64,000 nucleotides of DNA from Novosphingobium ovatum (GCF_009909235.1 NZ_JAAAPO010000002.1:674612-738611); one strand, 5' to 3'. Positions 27,607-36,916 are shown, numbered from the stretch's first letter. Numbers and translations are program-made. Notes: generated from the letters alone by a model not told the origin.

Positions 27607-27652
27607 AGCTGTCGGCAGATATTACAATGGAATGACAAATCACCCGACAGCT
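27607..27652 (-). promoter_or_regulatory. Inverted repeat around an AT-rich core upstream of the sugar transferase
   Basis: Arms AGCTGTCGG (27607-27615) and CCGACAGCT (27644-27652) flank 28 AT-rich bases that contain TAATAT on the minus strand. It sits about 145 bases before the sugar-transferase start and right after the XRE-regulator stop. It could be an operator or promoter region; no sigma-54 consensus is seen. Confidence 0.4.
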
Positions 27653-27662
27653 GCGCCGCGTT

Positions 27663-29093
27663 TCAACGCTGAAATTCAAACGGCGTCAGGCCGCGCGCAC
27701 GCTCGTCAAACACCAGCGTTTTGCCACGCGGCGGCAAAGAACGTTGGCGGCAGTCGGCCTGCGGACAACGGGCACAGCCCATGCCGATTGCCACCGCCCC
27801 GCTGGCTGACAGGTCCACCCCGCGCGCGGCGGCCAGCGCCGCCCCCTGCCCTGCCTCTACCCCCAGCACCACGACAAAGCGCGCCGCATCAGCGGCCCCG
27901 CCACCATTGCCGCCACTGCCCTCGACCGTGCGGGCGATGGTGAACCAGCGCTGCGGACTGCCCGGCGTTTCCTCCAGCGATACCACCTGTGTGCAAATCC
28001 GCCCCGCGTGGTCAAAGGCGGCATGGGCCACCCATAGCGGACAGGTCGCCTCGGTCTCCAGCATCAGCGTGCCAGACGCCCCGGCATAGCGTTTGGAAAA
28101 CTGCCCCGCCCGGTCGATCCGCGCCATGAAGAAAGGCAGACCACGCTGCCCCACTCGTTGCAGGGTCGTCAGGCGGTGGGCCAATTGTTCAAACCCCACG
28201 TTGAACCGGCGCTGCAGGATGGTGAAATCATACCCCGTCGCCTCACACGCACGCATGAAGCGGCCATAGGGCATCAGCACGGCAGCGGCGAAATAGCCCG
28301 CCAGATGCCGCCGGAACAACCGCCAAGCGGCGCGTTGGGCACCCTGTCCGCCCTGCTGCCCGGCGCTGAATTGCGCGCCATTGGCGATGCCCGCAATCGC
28401 GTCGCGCTGCTCCAATAGCGCCAGTTGCACCGCGATGTTGAACGCCCGGCTAGCCGGGTCCAGCATCTCGGACAATTGCAATTGGCGCGCATGCAGATCC
28501 AGCCGCCGCAGCGCGTCCGGCATCACATCCACCGGCAGGATGCGCACGCTGATCTGGTGCTTTTGCCGCAGACGGTCGGTCAGGGCCGCCGTGATGTCGG
28601 GGTTGGACAGGCGCAATTCCTCGGCCAGTTCCTCGGCCGCGATGTCCAGATCGGCAAAATGGTTGCGCCAGCGCTCGATCTCGCGGCGGGCCAGATCCAT
28701 CGGGTCGATCGCGGCGGGAGTGGCGGCCTGCCCTTGCCCCGCCGCGTCATACAGGCGGGCAAAGGCCAGCGCGGCCTGTGGCGCGGCGGCCAGCCATTCG
28801 GCGATCTCGTCGCGGTCGATCCCCAGATCGGCAAAGCGTTCATCCGACAACCGGCGGCGCAAGCCTTCCACCCCGCCCACCGCCTCGTCCTGACGCAGGC
28901 TGCGCGGATCGAAATCAAACTGTTCGGCCAGACTGACCACCAGTCGCGCGGTCAAAGGCCGCTGATTTCGCTCGATCAAATTGAGGTAGCTGGGCGAAAC
29001 GCCGATGCGCGCGGCCATGGCGGCCTGGGTCAAACCTTCACGGCGGCGCAGGCGGCGCAGGGCGGGACCGGCCAGAAATTGGGTGTCCGACAT
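27663..29093 (-). CDS. XRE-type transcriptional regulator of the short-chain fatty-acid family (ScfR/RamB-like)
   Basis: A 476-aa regulator. N-terminal helix-turn-helix at residues 8-62 (LRRLRRREGLTQAAMAARIG, then SPSYLNLIERNQRPLT), a central IrrE/ImmA-like domain lacking the HExxH zinc motif, and a C-terminal domain with conserved cysteines GCARCPQADCRQRSLPPRG. This organisation is that of RamB, MccR and PrpR-type regulators that control glyoxylate-shunt or propionate genes, and it is divergent from aceA. ATG 29093 begins the helix-turn-helix; nine bases upstream lies an inverted repeat that could serve for autoregulation. Confidence 0.85.
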   Translation of the reverse strand: MSDTQFLAGPALRRLRRREGLTQAAMAARIGVSPSYLNLIERNQRPLTARLVVSLAEQFDFDPRSLRQDEAVGGVEGLRRRLSDERFADLGIDRDEIAEWLAAAPQAALAFARLYDAAGQGQAATPAAIDPMDLARREIERWRNHFADLDIAAEELAEELRLSNPDITAALTDRLRQKHQISVRILPVDVMPDALRRLDLHARQLQLSEMLDPASRAFNIAVQLALLEQRDAIAGIANGAQFSAGQQGGQGAQRAAWRLFRRHLAGYFAAAVLMPYGRFMRACEATGYDFTILQRRFNVGFEQLAHRLTTLQRVGQRGLPFFMARIDRAGQFSKRYAGASGTLMLETEATCPLWVAHAAFDHAGRICTQVVSLEETPGSPQRWFTIARTVEGSGGNGGGAADAARFVVVLGVEAGQGAALAAARGVDLSASGAVAIGMGCARCPQADCRQRSLPPRGKTLVFDERARGLTPFEFQR

Positions 29094-29101
29094 GGGGCGC
29101 A

Positions 29102-29131
29102 ATTTGTCACATAATTTACAACATGACAAAT
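29102..29131. promoter_or_regulatory. Palindromic operator between the XRE regulator and aceA
   Basis: ATTTGTCA (29102-29109) and TGACAAAT (29124-29131) form a perfect 8-base inverted repeat with a 14-base AT-rich centre. A further TTTGTAAC lies at 29167-29174, resembling one arm. The palindrome abuts the regulator's start region and precedes aceA by about 130 bases, the expected place for a shared operator. Confidence 0.6.
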
Positions 29132-29258
29132 GATATCCCGCAATCCGCTGCATCCATACAGTTTATTTTGTAACTTTTCATTCAAGCCGTGCCGCCCCCC
29201 GCGTATCAGGCTCTCAGGACGCAGGCACAACCGCCCGCCACTTCGCAGGAGAGAGCCC

Positions 29259-30554
29259 ATGACCGCTACCACTTTCGACACGCTGGTTCCCACCACTCCG
29301 GGCCGTTTCGACGGCATCCGCCGCACCTATACCCCCGCCGATGTCGAGCGCCTGCGCGGGTCGGTCCCGGTCGAATACACGCTGGCCCGCCGTGGCGCGG
29401 AAAAGCTGTGGAAACTGCTGCACACCGAGCCCTTCATCAACGCACTGGGCGCGATGTCGGGCAATCAGGCGATGCAACAGGTGCGCGCCGGGCTCAAGGC
29501 GATCTATCTGTCGGGCTGGCAGGTGGCGGCTGACGCCAACACCGCCGGTTCGATGTACCCGGACCAGTCGCTGTATCCGGCCAATGCCGGCCCCGATCTG
29601 GCCCGCCGCATCAACAACGCCCTGCAACGCGCCGACCAGATCGAGCACAGCGAAGGCGGCGTCAAGCGCGACTGGTTCGCCCCTATCGTTGCCGATGCCG
29701 AAGCCGGCTTTGGCGGCCCGCTCAACTGCTTTGAAATCATGAAGGCCTATATCGCAGCAGGCGCGGCAGGCGTGCACTTTGAAGACCAGTTGGCGGCTGA
29801 AAAGAAGTGCGGCCATCTGGGCGGCAAGGTGCTGATCCCGACGCAGGCGCATATCCGCAACCTGAACGCGGCGCGCATGGCGGCCGACATCTGCGGCGTG
29901 CCGACCGTGCTGGTGGCCCGCACGGACGCCGAAAGCGCCCGCCTGATCACCAGCGACATCGACGAGCGCGACCACGAGTTCCTGACCGGCGAACGCACCC
30001 CCGAAGGCTTCTTCCGCCTGAAGGAGGGCACCGGCGTTGACCACTGCATCAAGCGCGGCATCGCCTTTGCCGAGCACGCCGACCTGTTGTGGTGGGAAAC
30101 CTCCTACCCCAATCTGGAGGACGCCAAGCGCTTTGCCGAAGCCGTGCAAAAGGCCCATCCGGGCAAGCTGATGGCCTACAACTGCTCGCCCAGCTTCAAC
30201 TGGGAGGCAAAGCTGGACAAGGACACCATCGCCAAGTTCCAGCGCGAGCTGGGCGCCATGGGCTACAAGTTCCAATTCGTCACGCTGGCTGGCTTCCACA
30301 GCCTGAACCACGGCATGTTCGAGCTGGCGCGCGGCTACAAGGATCGCGGCATGGCGGCCTATTCGGAACTGCAACAGGCCGAATTCGCCAGCGAAACCAA
30401 CGGCTACACCGCCACGCGCCACCAGCGTGAGGTTGGCACCGGCTATTTCGATGCCGTTGCCACCGCCATCGGCGGCGGTCAGTCCAGCACCACGGCGCTT
30501 GCCGAAAGCACCGAGGCCGACCAGTTCAACGCCGCCATGGAAGCGGCCGAGTGA
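29259..30554 (+). CDS. aceA: Isocitrate lyase
   Basis: Cleaves isocitrate to glyoxylate and succinate, first step of the glyoxylate shunt used for growth on acetate and fatty acids. The active-site loop KKCGHLGGK lies near residue 183; NCSPSFNW and TLAGFHSLN follow. Length 431 aa is that of the short bacterial form. ATG 29259 follows GGAGAG; the frame extends upstream through the operator but without protein character. Transcription is probably controlled by the divergent XRE regulator. A 62-aa gene follows after 10 bases. Confidence 0.96.
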   Translation: MTATTFDTLVPTTPGRFDGIRRTYTPADVERLRGSVPVEYTLARRGAEKLWKLLHTEPFINALGAMSGNQAMQQVRAGLKAIYLSGWQVAADANTAGSMYPDQSLYPANAGPDLARRINNALQRADQIEHSEGGVKRDWFAPIVADAEAGFGGPLNCFEIMKAYIAAGAAGVHFEDQLAAEKKCGHLGGKVLIPTQAHIRNLNAARMAADICGVPTVLVARTDAESARLITSDIDERDHEFLTGERTPEGFFRLKEGTGVDHCIKRGIAFAEHADLLWWETSYPNLEDAKRFAEAVQKAHPGKLMAYNCSPSFNWEAKLDKDTIAKFQRELGAMGYKFQFVTLAGFHSLNHGMFELARGYKDRGMAAYSELQQAEFASETNGYTATRHQREVGTGYFDAVATAIGGGQSSTTALAESTEADQFNAAMEAAE

Positions 30555-30564
30555 GAGGAGCGCG

Positions 30565-30753
30565 ATGATGACGACGCATATCGACACCACACCACCTGCG
30601 CCGCGTGAACCTGCAAGGGCCCGCGCGCTGCTCTCGACCACCGATTTCCACCTGTTGCGCGCGGCGCTGGCCAGCCACGCCCGCGCGGTGGAAGACCCGG
30701 GCGAACTGGCGCGGATCAACGCCCTGTTCCACCGGTTGGGCAATTACAACTGA
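30565..30753 (+). CDS. Small conserved-looking protein downstream of aceA (62 aa)
   Basis: A 62-residue basic protein beginning MMTTHIDTTPPAPREP and ending in HRLGNYN. An AGAGGAG ribosome site overlaps the aceA stop and gives good spacing to ATG 30565, so translation is well supported. The C-terminal 40 residues should form two helices; there is no membrane segment and no motif I recognise. Its position suggests co-expression with isocitrate lyase. Function unknown. Confidence 0.65.
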   Translation: MMTTHIDTTPPAPREPARARALLSTTDFHLLRAALASHARAVEDPGELARINALFHRLGNYN

Positions 30754-30763
30754 CGCATATGGA

Positions 30764-30902
30764 CGGGCGGCGTTCTGATGGTCCGACGCCGCCCGCCCCG
30801 CCCCAACCGGCACCAGACCCGGAAAAGGCGCAAGCTGAACTGAACACTCCTGGGGAGGAGACGCGCGGTGGCAGGGTGTAGGCCCCCTGCCACCGCCTTT
30901 TT
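30764..30902 (+). terminator. Tandem hairpins ending the aceA transcript
   Basis: A 10-bp hairpin without T run (30764-30773 with 30786-30795) is followed by a strong terminator: GCGGTGGCAGGG (30865-30876) pairs with CCCTGCCACCGC (30885-30896), then five T to 30902. Confidence 0.88.
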
Positions 30903-30984
30903 GCGTGCCGCGCCGCCGCCACTGGCTTTTGCCCGGGATTTGCGGCAGATGACCGGCCGTGATGGGGCGGACAAGGGCCATATA

Positions 30985-31941
30985 ATGACGCGTGATCAAT
31001 TGGTGGCAGGCGCGGATCCGGTCAGCGCGGCATGGATCGACCTGTGCGATCCCAGCCCCGCCGAATGCGCCCAGATCGAGGCGGATTACGGCATCACCCT
31101 GCCCAGCGCCGACGCCCTGCGCGAGATCGAGACATCCAGCCGCCTTCGCGCGGTGGGCGACACGCTGGTGATGACCGCCCCCTTGCTGACGCGCGACCCG
31201 GCCTTTCCCGCGACCGAGGAGCGCTGGATGATCGTGCCCACCGGCTTCATCCTGACGCCGCGCGTGCTGGTGACGATCCATTATGCCCCGCTCGCGCCGC
31301 TGACCAGCGTGGCGCAGGCGATCGGCCCCACCCACAGTGATTCGCCCGCCGGACTGTTGCTGCATGTGCTGGAAGAAGTGATCGACCGCGCCGCCGACCA
31401 GCTGGAAATGGTGTCCGAACAGATCTCGGCCATTTCGCGCCGGATTTTCTATGGCGAGATCGAGCGCCAGGGGCTGCAACGCGAAACCGCGCTGTTGCGG
31501 CGGGCGATCATGCGGCTGGGGCGGGCCTATGACCGTTCGGCGCGGGTGCGCTTCATGTTCCTGTCGATCGGGCGGATGGCCGGTTTCCTGGCCCAGCGCG
31601 GCAAGGACCGGCTGGACGCCGGGCTGGAGGCGCGGCTGCATACGATCATCAACGACATCACCTCGCTCGACGAATTCGAGGCCAGCCTGTCCGCGCGCAT
31701 CCAGTTCCTGCAGGACGCGGCCACCAGTCTGGTCAATATCGAGCAGAATGATGTGGTCAAAGTGCTGACGGTTGCCTCGGTCGCGGGGATTCCGCCGGTG
31801 CTGGTGGTGGGCATTTACGGCATGAATTTTCAACACATGCCCGAATTGTCGTGGCAGATGGGCTATCCGATGGCGCTGGCGCTGTGCCTTATCACCACGC
31901 TGGTGCCGTTTGTGTGGTTCAAATGGCGCAAATGGCTGTAA
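30985..31941 (+). CDS. corA: CorA-family divalent metal transporter
   Basis: Pentameric Mg2+ (or Co2+/Ni2+) channel. A long cytosolic N-terminal domain with acidic coiled helices (about 1-255) leads to two C-terminal membrane helices; the selectivity motif YGMNF lies between them and the protein ends in the basic WFKWRKWL. ATG 30985 (MTRDQLV) follows CAAGGG and gives 318 aa, the normal CorA length; upstream in-frame codons run through the aceA terminator and were excluded. Single-gene unit. Confidence 0.92.
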   Translation: MTRDQLVAGADPVSAAWIDLCDPSPAECAQIEADYGITLPSADALREIETSSRLRAVGDTLVMTAPLLTRDPAFPATEERWMIVPTGFILTPRVLVTIHYAPLAPLTSVAQAIGPTHSDSPAGLLLHVLEEVIDRAADQLEMVSEQISAISRRIFYGEIERQGLQRETALLRRAIMRLGRAYDRSARVRFMFLSIGRMAGFLAQRGKDRLDAGLEARLHTIINDITSLDEFEASLSARIQFLQDAATSLVNIEQNDVVKVLTVASVAGIPPVLVVGIYGMNFQHMPELSWQMGYPMALALCLITTLVPFVWFKWRKWL

Positions 31942-31957
31942 CCGGGCCCACAAAGAC

Positions 31958-31985
31958 AAAAGGCCCACCCCGCAAGGGATGAGCC
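31958..31985 (-). terminator. Terminator of tRNA-Leu
   Basis: On the minus strand GGCTCATCCC pairs with GGGGTGGGCC (two G-U) around TTGC, followed by TTTTGTCTTT. Confidence 0.75.
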
Positions 31986-32004
31986 TGTCTGGCGATTGTG
32001 AAAA

Positions 32005-32088
32005 TGGTGCCCCTGGCCCGACTCGAACGGGCACATCTCTCGATATCCGATTTTGAGTCGGACGCGTCTACCATTCCACCACAGGGGC
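32005..32088 (-). tRNA. tRNA-Leu (anticodon CAA)
   Basis: An 84-base tRNA with encoded CCA, acceptor GCCCCTG, anticodon loop CTCAAAA (anticodon CAA), a long variable arm as expected for leucine and T arm CCCGTTCGAGTCGGG. Reads UUG codons. Confidence 0.95.
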
Positions 32089-32125
32089 GTTTCATTTTCA
32101 CCGGCATGCCCTGCCGGTGCCGATC

Positions 32126-32154
32126 CGGTTAGCGCCGCATGGCCCCCGGATCAA
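32126..32154 (-). promoter_or_regulatory. Candidate promoter of tRNA-Leu
   Basis: On the minus strand TTGATC (32154-32149), a 17-base spacer and TAACCG (32131-32126), about 38 bases before the tRNA. Confidence 0.5.
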
Positions 32155-32198
32155 CCCCCCACCGACGGATAAATCACCATCGGCGGGGGAAATTTTTA

Positions 32199-33020
32199 TC
32201 AGGCGTCCTTCAACGCGCCGACGATCAGCTTGTGCAGGCGCGAATGCAGCACGTCATTGCCCGCCAGCACCTGCTCGTCACAGATCGGCAGCGACTGGCC
32301 GCGATAGTTCGAGACGAAACCGCCCGCCTCGCGGATCAGCAAACAGCCGGCCGCGCTGTCCCACGGCTTCAGGCTGCTTTCCCAGAACCCGTCATAGCGG
32401 CCCGCGGCCACCCATGCCAGATCCAGCGAAGCCGCGCCAAAACGGCGGATACCGGCCACTTGCGGGGCCAGCACGTCATAAATGCGGCGCCATTCCAGCG
32501 TATCGCCATGCCCGGCAAAGGGAATGCCGGTGGCGATCAGGCTTTCGTCCAGATGGCGGCGGCCCGACACGCGCAGGCGGCGGTCATGCAGCCACGCGCC
32601 ACGGGTCTTTTCGGCCCAGAAGCTTTCGTCGGTGATCGGCTGATAGATCAGCCCGGCAATCACCTCGCCCCAGCCCGAACCGTCCAGCTTGGGCTCCTGC
32701 ACCGCGATCGAGATCGCGAAATGCGGGATGCCGTGCAGAAAGTTGGTGGTGCCATCCAGCGGATCAATGATGAAACGCGGACGGGTGGGATCGCCGGCGA
32801 TCTCCCCGCCTTCCTCCATCAAAAAGCCCCAGTCGGGGCGGGCGGCACGCAGTTCTTCCCACAGCGTGCGCTCGCTCTGCTGGTCGGCGCGGCTGACGAA
32901 ATCCGCCGTGCCCTTGCGGCTCACCTGCAGGTGCTCCACCTCGCCAAAGTCACGGCGCAAACGCTGCCCGGCCTTGCGGGCGGCGCGCTCCATGACGCGG
33001 ATCAGGCCGGAAATCGCCAT
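32199..33020 (-). CDS. suhB: Inositol monophosphatase family protein (SuhB-like)
   Basis: Mg-dependent phosphatase of 273 aa. Metal-binding motifs are EEGGE near residue 69, IIDPLDGTTNF near 84 and WDSAAGCLLIREAGG near 215. Members hydrolyse inositol phosphates or related sugars, and SuhB also binds the transcription machinery in enterobacteria; which role applies here is unknown. It starts two bases after the efp stop on the minus strand and is thus the second gene of an efp-suhB unit. Confidence 0.88.
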   Translation of the reverse strand: MAISGLIRVMERAARKAGQRLRRDFGEVEHLQVSRKGTADFVSRADQQSERTLWEELRAARPDWGFLMEEGGEIAGDPTRPRFIIDPLDGTTNFLHGIPHFAISIAVQEPKLDGSGWGEVIAGLIYQPITDESFWAEKTRGAWLHDRRLRVSGRRHLDESLIATGIPFAGHGDTLEWRRIYDVLAPQVAGIRRFGAASLDLAWVAAGRYDGFWESSLKPWDSAAGCLLIREAGGFVSNYRGQSLPICDEQVLAGNDVLHSRLHKLIVGALKDA

Positions 33021-33022
33021 GC

Positions 33023-33586
33023 TCAGTCCGCCTTGCCGACGTAGGTACGCTCGTACACGTTGACGATGATGCGCGTGCCCGAAGCGATATGAGGCGGCAC
33101 CAGAATGCGCACGCCATTGTCCAGAATGGCCGGCTTGTAGCTCGACGAGGCGGTCTGCCCCTTCACCACGGCATCAGCCTCGACGATGGTGGCCTCGACC
33201 TGCTCGGGCAGCTGGACGCTGATCGGGCGATCGTCGTACATTTCCAGCACGGCAGTCATGCCATCCTGCAGGAACGCGGCGGCGTCCCCGATGATGTCCT
33301 TGGACAGGTTGATCTGCTCATAGGTTTCCACGTCCATGAACACCAGATCCTCGCCCTCGGCGTACAGGAACTGGAAGTCCTTGGTGTCAAGGCGGACCTT
33401 CTCCACCGTGTCGGCGCTGCGGAAACGCACATTGTTCTTGCGTCCATCGATCAGGTTCTTCATCTCGACCTGCATGAAGGCGCCGCCCTTGCCGGGCTGG
33501 GTATGCTGGGTTTTGGCAACCTTCCAGATACCCTTTTCGTATTCGATGATGTTGCCGGGGCGGATTTCGACGCCGCTGATCTTCAT
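33023..33586 (-). CDS. efp: Translation elongation factor P
   Basis: Three-domain, tRNA-shaped protein that relieves ribosome stalling at polyproline. [19 protein letters not shown] opens domain I; the tip loop [10 protein letters not shown] contains the lysine (K34) that is modified in many species. Domains II and III follow with [15 protein letters not shown] and the C-terminal [18 protein letters not shown]. 187 aa is standard. ATG 33586; the much longer open frame upstream is a shadow of the divergent secreted-protein gene. Confidence 0.95.
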   Translation of the reverse strand: MKISGVEIRPGNIIEYEKGIWKVAKTQHTQPGKGGAFMQVEMKNLIDGRKNNVRFRSADTVEKVRLDTKDFQFLYAEGEDLVFMDVETYEQINLSKDIIGDAAAFLQDGMTAVLEMYDDRPISVQLPEQVEATIVEADAVVKGQTASSSYKPAILDNGVRILVPPHIASGTRIIVNVYERTYVGKAD

Positions 33587-33601
33587 GGGGAAAAACCTTT
33601 G

Positions 33602-34090
33602 ATGGAAAAGAGCGAGAACAGGTTGCGCAAAAACGCGCGGATGGGCGCCCTTAGCGCGGTGCGGGGCCATTGGCAATCGCTGGCGGCATGGCCGCGTGAT
33701 GCCGGTGGTGTGCTGTTTTGCGCCACTGTGGGGGCGATGCTGGTCATGGGGTCGGCGCCGGTGGCCGCCGGCACGCGACAGGCCGATGTCGAAGGCCCGC
33801 TGATCGCGCTCAAGCGTGGCGATTTCAGCTGTGAATTGCCCGGCGACGCAATGGGCGCGGCGGGCGTCCGCCTCCCCAGCGAGGATTTCACCGTCATGCA
33901 AGGCTCGATGTACCGGACCAAACTGGGGCGCGGGACCTATCTGGCGACGGGCGACATGGTGCGGATCACCACCGGCCCCAAACAGGGCGAGCGCTATCAC
34001 CGCCTGTCCGACAATTTCCTGCGCAAACTGAACCCGGATGGCACCGATGGCGCGATCCGCTGTGTGCGCAAGGTGCTGAACAACCAATAG
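33602..34090 (+). CDS. Secreted or membrane-anchored protein of unknown function
   Basis: A 162-aa protein with a basic N-terminus and a hydrophobic stretch at about residues 36-56 ([15 protein letters not shown] then APVAAG), consistent with a signal peptide or anchor. The mature part contains [30 protein letters not shown] and a C-terminal IRCVRKVLN; the two cysteines may form a disulfide. I recognise no domain. ATG 33602 lies 15 bases from the divergent efp start, so the promoters of the two genes must overlap. A second ATG at 33641 is possible. Confidence 0.65.
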   Translation: MEKSENRLRKNARMGALSAVRGHWQSLAAWPRDAGGVLFCATVGAMLVMGSAPVAAGTRQADVEGPLIALKRGDFSCELPGDAMGAAGVRLPSEDFTVMQGSMYRTKLGRGTYLATGDMVRITTGPKQGERYHRLSDNFLRKLNPDGTDGAIRCVRKVLNNQ

Positions 34091-34144
34091 CGGGCCCAAG
34101 GTGGCGGCAAGATCACGCCGCCACAGCCCCCGCTCCCCGCGGCG

Positions 34145-36079
34145 TTATGCCGCCACAGCCCGGCGCGTGGCGTGATACAGCCAGCCCACACAGGCGGCAA
34201 ACACACCCAGCCCCAGCGGCGCGCTCCACCACCCCTCGTGCATCAGCATCAGCGGCGTCGGACTGCCGCTGCCCCAGGCGATCCCGGCAAACACCACGCC
34301 AAACAGGCTTTCGCCCGCGATCAGGCCGGTGGCCGCCAACATCCCCATCCGCTCGGCAAAGGCGGGGTCGGCCGCGCCGCGCGCCCAGCGGTCATAGGCA
34401 TGGCCGATAAACGCCCCCACCGGGATCAACAGCGTCAACCCCATCGGCAGATAGATCCCCATGCCCAGCGCCAGCGGCGGCAAAGCGCCCCTGCCCCGTG
34501 CCCGCAACACTTCGTCGATGATGATCGCCACCACGCCGATGCCAGCGCCAATCGCGATCAGGTTCCAGTCCAGCGAACCGCCCAACACGCCCTGCGCGAT
34601 GGCCGTGATCAGCGCGGCCTGCGGCGCGGCCAGCGCATGTTCGCCCGCCCCCGGCGCGCCTTGAAAGCCCAGCGTGTGGTTCAGCATCGTCAGCACCGGC
34701 GGGATCACCAGCGCGCCAAACACCACGCCCAGCACCAAAGCCACCTGTTGCCGCCAAGGGGTCGCGCCGACCAGCTCGCCGGTTTTCAGATCCTGCAGAT
34801 TGTCATTGGAAATCGTCGCCACGCCAAACACGATGGCCGTGACAAACAGCGCGAAGGCCACCAGCGCCCGCGTGGCATCGGGATCAATGTCCCGGCCAAA
34901 GAACACCGCCAGCAACAGCGAAATCCCCAGCGCCGAGAGGATGCCCGTGCCCGACACCGGCGAATTGGATGCCCCGATCAGCCCGGCCATATAGCCACAC
35001 ACGCTGGCGATCACCACGCCGATCACCAGCACAAACGCCACAGTGGCGATCAACACCGGCCAGAAATGCGTCTCGATCGGGCCGCCACGGGCAAAGCCGG
35101 CCAGCAGCACGCCGATCGGCACCATCGCGGCCACGATCACCGCGCCCACGATGGTGATGGGCATGTCACGCTCGGCCAGCGGCAGGTCATCCCCCTGCCC
35201 GGTCCCGCGCGCGCGCTGCGCCGCGATCGCGCCGGTCACACCGCGCATAATCGGCCCGATCACCCGCAACAGCGTATAGACCGCCGCCACACCAATCGTG
35301 CCCGCGCCGATAAACCGCACCTTGTGGCGGAAAGCGGTGCTGACCACATCGCCCAGATCGCCCGGCATCCCACCGCTATACATCGGCACCAGCGCGCCCC
35401 AGCTGACCACCATGCCGATCAGCATCGCCACGCCCACGCTCAGCCCCACCAGATGCCCAACGCCAATCAGCGAGAGGGTAAAGCTGCTGGACACCGCCGT
35501 GGCGCCCCCGGCAAAACGGAAAGGTCGGCTGAATTCCTCGGCCACCAGGCCGATTTTGGCCAGCAAGGTATAGCCTGCCGACACGCCCGTGCCCGCAACG
35601 ATGGCGCGCAATCCCTTGCGGTTCTCGGCTTCGCCGCCCACGCCCGCGCCCACCTTCAGCACTTCGGCGGCGGCCACGCCTTCGGGGTATGGCAGGTCGG
35701 TGCCCGTCACCAGCGCCCGGCGCAAAGGCACCGAATACATCACCCCCAATATGCCGCCCAGCGCGATCACCGCCACCGATTGCCAATAGGGAAAGTCCAC
35801 CCACCAGCCGATCATGATCAGCCCCGGCAGGACAAAGATGATCGCCGAAAGCGTGCCTGCCGCACTGGCGATGGTCTGGACGATGTTGTTTTCGTGGATG
35901 GTGGCGCCGGAAAACTGGCGCAGCACCGCCATGGATATCACCGCCGCCGGGATCGACGTGGCAAAGGTCAGCCCGACCTTTAGCCCCAGATAGACATTGG
36001 CGGCGGTAAAGATCACCGTCAGCGCCGCGCCCAGCAACACGCCGCGCAGCGTCAGTTCACGAGTGGGAGTGTGTGTCAT
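34145..36079 (-). CDS. Oligopeptide transporter of the OPT family
   Basis: A 644-aa inner-membrane protein with about 15 helices. The first helix region LTLRGVLLGAALTVIFTAANVYLGLKVGLTF and the repeated GTDLPYPEGVAAAEVLK and NDNLQDLKTGELVGATPW motifs (quoted here in part) are typical of bacterial OPT proteins, which move peptides or metal-chelate compounds using the proton gradient. Substrate unknown. MTHTP at 36079 is preferred to the ATG four codons upstream. It stands alone, convergent with the secreted-protein gene. Confidence 0.85.
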   Translation of the reverse strand: MTHTPTRELTLRGVLLGAALTVIFTAANVYLGLKVGLTFATSIPAAVISMAVLRQFSGATIHENNIVQTIASAAGTLSAIIFVLPGLIMIGWWVDFPYWQSVAVIALGGILGVMYSVPLRRALVTGTDLPYPEGVAAAEVLKVGAGVGGEAENRKGLRAIVAGTGVSAGYTLLAKIGLVAEEFSRPFRFAGGATAVSSSFTLSLIGVGHLVGLSVGVAMLIGMVVSWGALVPMYSGGMPGDLGDVVSTAFRHKVRFIGAGTIGVAAVYTLLRVIGPIMRGVTGAIAAQRARGTGQGDDLPLAERDMPITIVGAVIVAAMVPIGVLLAGFARGGPIETHFWPVLIATVAFVLVIGVVIASVCGYMAGLIGASNSPVSGTGILSALGISLLLAVFFGRDIDPDATRALVAFALFVTAIVFGVATISNDNLQDLKTGELVGATPWRQQVALVLGVVFGALVIPPVLTMLNHTLGFQGAPGAGEHALAAPQAALITAIAQGVLGGSLDWNLIAIGAGIGVVAIIIDEVLRARGRGALPPLALGMGIYLPMGLTLLIPVGAFIGHAYDRWARGAADPAFAERMGMLAATGLIAGESLFGVVFAGIAWGSGSPTPLMLMHEGWWSAPLGLGVFAACVGWLYHATRRAVAA

Positions 36080-36177
36080 GGCGCGCAGCATGGCATGCCG
36101 CGCGCCCTAGGGAAAGCCCCGTGCTGACAGCGGTGTTACCCGCCCTTCCCGCCATCGCGGAAAGGCGTGCGCCGCAC

Positions 36178-36864
36178 TCAGGCGGCGTTGACGAAACTGC
36201 CGCGAATGGCGGCGATCAGCGCGGTGGTGTTGGCCACCTCGTCGCCGTTCCAGATGCCGCCCGACACCGCCAGAAAATCCGCACCCGCCTGTACCAAAGG
36301 CGCCGCATTGTCCGCCGTGATGCCGCCGATGGCGACACAGGGGATCTCGAACAAGCCCTGCCACCAGGTCAACAGATCGGGGCTGGCGTGGTGCTTGACC
36401 TCTTTAGTGGTGGTGGGGTGGAACGCGCCAAAGGCCACATAATCGGCCCCCGCCTCACCCGCGTCCATCGCCAGATGGCGGCTGTCGTGACAGGTCACGC
36501 CGATCTGCGCGTCCCGGCCCAGACGCTCGCGCGCCTCCTTGGGATCGCCATCGTCCTGCCCCAGATGCACGCCGTCGGCGCCCAGCCGCTTGGCCAGCGA
36601 GACGCTGTCGTTGACGATGAAATTGACATCGGCATCGGCGCAGATCTTCTGCAACGGCTCGGCCAGACGCGCCGCGGCGTGTTCGTCCAGCCCCTTGACG
36701 CGGAACTGGAACGCCACCACGCCGTGATCCTTGTCGTGCCCTGCGGCCAGCACGCGGGCCAGACGGTCGGGAAAATCACCCCCGACCTCAGTGGGCGAGA
36801 TCAGGTAGATCTTGGTGGGTGTGCGGTAATGCTCGAAAACGGGCGCGTCATTGGTATCAGTCAT
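36178..36864 (-). CDS. thiE: Thiamine-phosphate synthase
   Basis: Joins HMP-pyrophosphate with the thiazole phosphate to give thiamine phosphate. TIM-barrel signatures: FQFRVKGLDEH near residue 55 (Q-x-R-x-K phosphate contact), NDSVSLAKRLGADGVHLGQDD, GVTCHDSRHLA, DYVAFGAFHPTTTK and IPCVAIGGI. 228 aa, with a slightly extended N-terminus. ATG 36864 is chosen over the two upstream starts. It follows fba on the minus strand but is separated from it by a terminator. Confidence 0.92.
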   Translation of the reverse strand: MTDTNDAPVFEHYRTPTKIYLISPTEVGGDFPDRLARVLAAGHDKDHGVVAFQFRVKGLDEHAAARLAEPLQKICADADVNFIVNDSVSLAKRLGADGVHLGQDDGDPKEARERLGRDAQIGVTCHDSRHLAMDAGEAGADYVAFGAFHPTTTKEVKHHASPDLLTWWQGLFEIPCVAIGGITADNAAPLVQAGADFLAVSGGIWNGDEVANTTALIAAIRGSFVNAA

Positions 36865-36888
36865 GCCGCGCGCCATAGGACAAAACAA

Positions 36889-36916
36889 ACGCGGAGGCCA
36901 GAGGCGGCCCCCGCGT
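36889..36916 (-). terminator. Terminator after fba
   Basis: On the minus strand ACGCGGGGGCC pairs with GGCCTCCGCGT (one G-U) around six bases, then TTGTTTTG. It lies between fba and thiE. Confidence 0.8.

Noticed and set aside
31919..32107. A 62-codon frame with GGMVDASDSKSD on the minus strand.
   Set aside because: It is a translation of tRNA-Leu.
33587..34099. N-terminal extension of EF-P by about 170 residues.
   Set aside because: EF-P has a fixed 187-aa form beginning MKISG; the extension is antisense to the divergent secreted-protein gene.
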